The notes under the pieces are model-generated. The model saw nothing but the letters and a program-made list of their open reading frames with translations. It was not told the origin of the DNA and did not search any database. Both the position numbers and the translations under genes were made by a program. From NCBI GenBank assembly GCA_001701295.1, contig DAAV01000025.1, positions 3,213 through 12,200 on the forward strand: DNA of 8,988 bases, given 5' to 3'. The DNA is from Bacteroidales bacterium H10 (GTDB lineage: Bacteria; Bacteroidota; Bacteroidia; Bacteroidales; Muribaculaceae). Position 1 is the first letter of the stretch, and each line of letters begins with the position of its first letter. Below, one piece after another: positions 6,633 through 8,988 of the stretch.

Positions 6633-6641
6633 ATTCGATAA
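6612..6641 (+). CDS. Possible nine-codon leader ORF (MRKNRFFIR) with a perfect Shine-Dalgarno sequence
   Basis: AAGGAGG (6601-6607) lies four bases upstream of an ATG that opens nine codons rich in Arg/Lys and Phe, ending in TAA. A Shine-Dalgarno match of this strength is uncommon ahead of Bacteroidota genes. The ATG and part of the Shine-Dalgarno sequence fall within the 3' arms of the hairpin at 6574-6617. The ftsY promoter overlaps the 3' end of the ORF, so it would be translated from upstream readthrough rather than as a leader of ftsY. It may be chance. Confidence 0.2.
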   Translation: MRKNRFFIR

Positions 6642-6657
6642 AAAATTGCTAATTTTG
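6626..6657 (+). promoter_or_regulatory. Bacteroidota-type promoter for ftsY-rimO
   Basis: TAATTTTG at 6650-6657 matches TAnnTTTG exactly and is identical to the -7 box at 1487-1494. At the right distance upstream (20-base spacer) stands TTTT (6626-6629), three of four bases of the TTTG box, within a T tract. The expected transcription start near 6662-6666 gives a leader of about 60 bases before ftsY. Confidence 0.75.
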
Positions 6658-6671
6658 GAAAATGAACAGTA

Positions 6672-6707
6672 AGATCGGATACCGGACCCGGTATCGGCAT
6701 CCGATCT
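6672..6707 (+). other. Strong hairpin in the ftsY 5' UTR
   Basis: AGATCGGAT (6672-6680) pairs perfectly with ATCCGATCT (6699-6707). Directly inside, ACCG (6681-6684) pairs with CGGT (6689-6692) over a GACC loop, leaving ATCGGC (6693-6698) as a 3'-side bulge. It lies between the predicted transcription start and the ftsY ATG and ends 17 bases before that ATG. No T tract follows on either strand, so it is not an ordinary terminator. A role in mRNA stability or translation control is possible. Confidence 0.7.
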
Positions 6708-6724
6708 CGCTTAAAACCAAATAG

Positions 6725-7687
6725 ATGGGATTCAAAAGTTTTTTTTCAAGAAAGAAGAAAGAGACACTTGACAATGGTCTCGAGAAGACAAAAGAGGGGG
6801 TTTGGAGCAAGATATCGCATGCGATAGCCGGCAAAAGCAAGGTGGACGACGATGTCCTTGACAATCTTGAGGAGGCATTTATCACAAGCGACGTCGGCAC
6901 CGACACCACGATCAAGATCATCGAACGTCTTCAGGAACGCGTGGCGCGCGACAAATATGTCGGAAGCGAGGAATTGCGCCGGCTGCTTGTCGAAGAGATC
7001 AGCGACATGCTTGAAAAGCCGGAGAACGAAACCGAACTCGAGGATTTCCAGATCAAAAAGACAGGAGAACCCTATGTTATTATGGTTGTCGGCGTGAACG
7101 GAGTCGGCAAAACCACAACGATAGGTAAACTCGCCTATCAGTACAAAGCAGCAGGCAACAGGGTCGTGCTCGGAGCGGCCGATACATTCCGTGCCGCCGC
7201 CATAGAACAGCTTGACATATGGGGTGAACGTGTCGGCGTGCCGGTGATCAAACAGAAAATGGGCAGCGATCCGGCGGCTGTGGCATTCGACACACTTTCA
7301 TCGGCCAAGGCTCAGGGCGCGGATGTCGTGATAATCGACACGGCAGGACGTCTCCACAACAAGATCGGACTGATGAACGAACTTACCAAAATCAAGAATG
7401 TGATGAAACGTGTCGTGCCTGACGCTCCGCAGGAAATCCTTCTGGTGCTGGACGGTTCTACCGGACAGAACGCATTCGAACAGGCCCGTCAGTTCGTAGC
7501 CGCCACGGAAGTAAACAATCTTGCAATCACCAAACTCGACGGCACCTCAAAGGGAGGAGTCGTGATCGGAATAAGCGATCAGTTCAAGATACCAGTAAAA
7601 TATATCGGTCTTGGAGAGGGAAAAGAAGATCTGCAGATCTTCCACTCGGCTGAATTCGTAAGATCATTATTCGGAGAAGCAATCTGA
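6725..7687 (+). CDS. ftsY: Signal recognition particle receptor FtsY
   Basis: This 320-residue SRP GTPase receives ribosome-SRP complexes at the inner membrane and, through reciprocal GTP hydrolysis with Ffh, hands nascent membrane proteins to the Sec translocon. The N domain (~20-95) is followed by the G domain with G1 GVNGVGKTT (123-131), G2 DTFR (153-156), G3 DTAGR (205-209), DGSTGQ (243-248), G4 TKLD (269-272) and closing GLGEG (295-299). It is the short form: the long acidic A domain of E. coli FtsY is missing, and only a basic amphipathic N-terminus ([12 protein letters not shown]) remains, which probably binds the membrane. The ATG at 6725 gives the natural start of this membrane-targeting helix; no Shine-Dalgarno sequence precedes it. 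Promoter 6626-6657 and the hairpin at 6672-6707 lie upstream. The stop is 7 bases before rimO, so the two are co-transcribed. Confidence 0.98.
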   Translation: MGFKSFFSRKKKETLDNGLEKTKEGVWSKISHAIAGKSKVDDDVLDNLEEAFITSDVGTDTTIKIIERLQERVARDKYVGSEELRRLLVEEISDMLEKPENETELEDFQIKKTGEPYVIMVVGVNGVGKTTTIGKLAYQYKAAGNRVVLGAADTFRAAAIEQLDIWGERVGVPVIKQKMGSDPAAVAFDTLSSAKAQGADVVIIDTAGRLHNKIGLMNELTKIKNVMKRVVPDAPQEILLVLDGSTGQNAFEQARQFVAATEVNNLAITKLDGTSKGGVVIGISDQFKIPVKYIGLGEGKEDLQIFHSAEFVRSLFGEAI

Positions 7688-7694
7688 CACGGAT

Positions 7695-8988
7695 ATGGGC
7701 TACAGAGAGAATCATATTGATATTATCTCGATGGGGTGCTCGAAGAATCTTATTGATTCCGAACGGCTGATCCGGAGGCTCAATGCCAAAGGCTATACCG
7801 TTAGTCATAATCCCGAAGAGCCTTCCGGAGAATACGTGATGGTCAATACATGCGGATTCATAGGCGATGCCAAAGAGGAATCAATCAATCTGCTTCTGGA
7901 ACTCTCGAGGCTTAAAGATGACCGCAAGATCGGCAAGATCGCGGCCATGGGATGTCTCACCGAAAGATACCTCAGCGATCTCAAAGCCGAAATGCCGGAA
8001 ATTGACCTTGTCTACGGCAAATTCGACTGGGATAAATTTGCGGATGATCTTCCCGATCTGAAGCATTCCGAAAGACCTGCCGAATGGGACCGCGAACTTA
8101 CCACTCCCCCCTACTCCGCTTATATAAAGATCTCGGAAGGATGCAACAGATTCTGCGCTTTCTGCGCCATACCTCTGATCACCGGAAGACACAAATCCAG
8201 ACCGGAGGAAGAAATTCTTGAGGAAGTACGCGTTCTTGCCAGAAAGGGAGTGAGAGAATTCAATGTCATCGCACAAGATCTCTCAAGCTATGGTCTCGAC
8301 CTATATAAAGAGCATCGACTTGCGGATCTTATTGACCGGATGGCAGATATAAAAGGAGTTGAATGGATTAGGCTTCATTACGCTTATCCGGCCGATTTCC
8401 CGATGGAGCTGCTTGACGTTGTGGCCCGCAGAGATAACGTCTGCAATTATCTCGACATAGCGTTGCAACACATTTCAGATTCACAGCTGAAACGGATGAG
8501 ACGCCGTATTGGCAAAGAAGATACTCTTAAGCTGCTCGCTGAAATAAGAGACAGGGTGCCGGGCATACGCCTGCGCACCACACTCATGGTCGGTTTTCCT
8601 GGAGAGACTGAGGAGGATTTCGAAGAACTCATGGACTTCGTAAGGACACAGAAATTCGACAGAATGGGTGCGTTCGCCTATTCCGAAGAAGATGACACAT
8701 ACGCAGCCACCAACTATGACGACGATGTGCCTGAAGAAGTTAAACAAGACCGTCTTGACAGACTGATGGCCCTGCAGGAACATATATCTGAAGAACTTAA
8801 CGAAAAACAGATCGGTTCAAAAGTACGGCTTCTTGTGGAAGAATATGAAGGAGACACCGCAATCTGCCGGTCGGAATGGGATTCGCCGGAAGTGGATTTA
8901 TCCTACAGAGTGACCGGCACACAAGCAGCTCCGGGAGATTTCATAGAAGCAATCGTGACAGAGGCAATGCCCTTTGATTTTATCGCGT
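7695..8988 (+). CDS. rimO: Ribosomal protein uS12 methylthiotransferase RimO (3' end cut by window edge)
   Basis: Radical-SAM enzyme that adds a methylthio group to the beta-carbon of a conserved aspartate of ribosomal protein uS12 (Asp89 in E. coli numbering), using two iron-sulfur clusters. The 431 codons present have no stop, and family members are about 430-440 residues, so only a few residues are missing. The N-terminal UPF0004 domain carries three cluster cysteines: Cys15 (SMGCSKN), Cys53 (VNTCGF) and Cys87 (AMGCLTERY). The radical-SAM CxxxCxxC motif is CNRFCAFC (Cys150, 154, 157), followed by AIPLITGRHKSR and LQHISDSQLKRMRR. The C-terminal TRAM domain (~370 to end) distinguishes it from a bare radical-SAM protein. 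ISMGCSKNLIDSE favours RimO over the related tRNA enzyme MiaB. Start ATG 7695 is 7 bases after the ftsY stop, consistent with one transcript. Confidence 0.97.
   Translation, partial: MGYRENHIDIISMGCSKNLIDSERLIRRLNAKGYTVSHNPEEPSGEYVMVNTCGFIGDAKEESINLLLELSRLKDDRKIGKIAAMGCLTERYLSDLKAEMPEIDLVYGKFDWDKFADDLPDLKHSERPAEWDRELTTPPYSAYIKISEGCNRFCAFCAIPLITGRHKSRPEEEILEEVRVLARKGVREFNVIAQDLSSYGLDLYKEHRLADLIDRMADIKGVEWIRLHYAYPADFPMELLDVVARRDNVCNYLDIALQHISDSQLKRMRRRIGKEDTLKLLAEIRDRVPGIRLRTTLMVGFPGETEEDFEELMDFVRTQKFDRMGAFAYSEEDDTYAATNYDDDVPEEVKQDRLDRLMALQEHISEELNEKQIGSKVRLLVEEYEGDTAICRSEWDSPEVDLSYRVTGTQAAPGDFIEAIVTEAMPFDFIA

Noticed and set aside
6447..6641. 64-codon ORF overlapping the 3' end of the barrel gene
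   Set aside because: It mostly overlaps the well-supported barrel gene in another frame. Only its last nine codons, with a separate Shine-Dalgarno sequence, deserve mention and are listed on their own.
6627..6646. AT-only hairpin TTTTTTAT / ATAAAAAA overlapping the ftsY promoter region
   Set aside because: Only A-T pairs, so it is weak as RNA structure and better explained by the T tract and A-rich promoter spacer.

Overview
The window looks like a chromosomal piece of a gut-type Bacteroidales genome (phylum Bacteroidota), with a Muribaculaceae-like flavour that I infer rather than prove. Evidence: two exact matches to the Bacteroidota -7 promoter box (TAnnTTTG), one with an exact TTTG box 20 bases upstream; almost no Shine-Dalgarno sequences ahead of the genes; an outer-membrane beta-barrel protein of the Bacteroidota TonB-receptor-like type; a starch-binding module protein with a Bacteroidales-style C-terminal tail; and an adjacent ftsY-rimO pair. 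All recognised genes are on the + strand.

Layout. (1) 1-578: 3' end of a secreted starch-binding protein (probably an alpha-amylase-type enzyme) with at least one complete CBM26-like module and the tail of another, closed by a strong terminator at 613-650. (2) 753-1322: a six-helix HdeD/DUF308 membrane protein with its own terminator at 1347-1373. (3) 1382-1518: a compact control region with two related 22-bp dyads 115 bp apart flanking a canonical promoter; the downstream dyad covers the predicted transcription start. (4) 1551-6571: a five-gene co-directional unit with gaps of 6-42 bases: ABC ATPase, head-GIN-type lipoprotein with a 20-residue repeat, six-helix permease-like protein, YtrA-type GntR regulator, and a 748-residue outer-membrane beta-barrel protein. 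(5) 6572-6724: a gap with a terminator-like hairpin, a nine-codon ORF with a perfect Shine-Dalgarno sequence, a second promoter and a strong 5' UTR hairpin. (6) 6725-8988: ftsY, then rimO, which lacks only its last few codons at the window edge.

How it fits together. The five-gene unit reads as a self-regulated envelope module. The small GntR protein would bind the two dyads and repress its own operon. The ATPase and permease would form an inner-membrane ABC complex, with the lipoprotein in the periplasm and the beta-barrel in the outer membrane. By analogy with the Firmicutes YtrA operons, an envelope-stress trigger is plausible, but the sequence does not identify the signal or substrate. 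The paired operators and the structured ftsY leader are the parts most worth following up. ftsY and rimO are housekeeping genes for membrane protein targeting and ribosomal protein uS12 modification.
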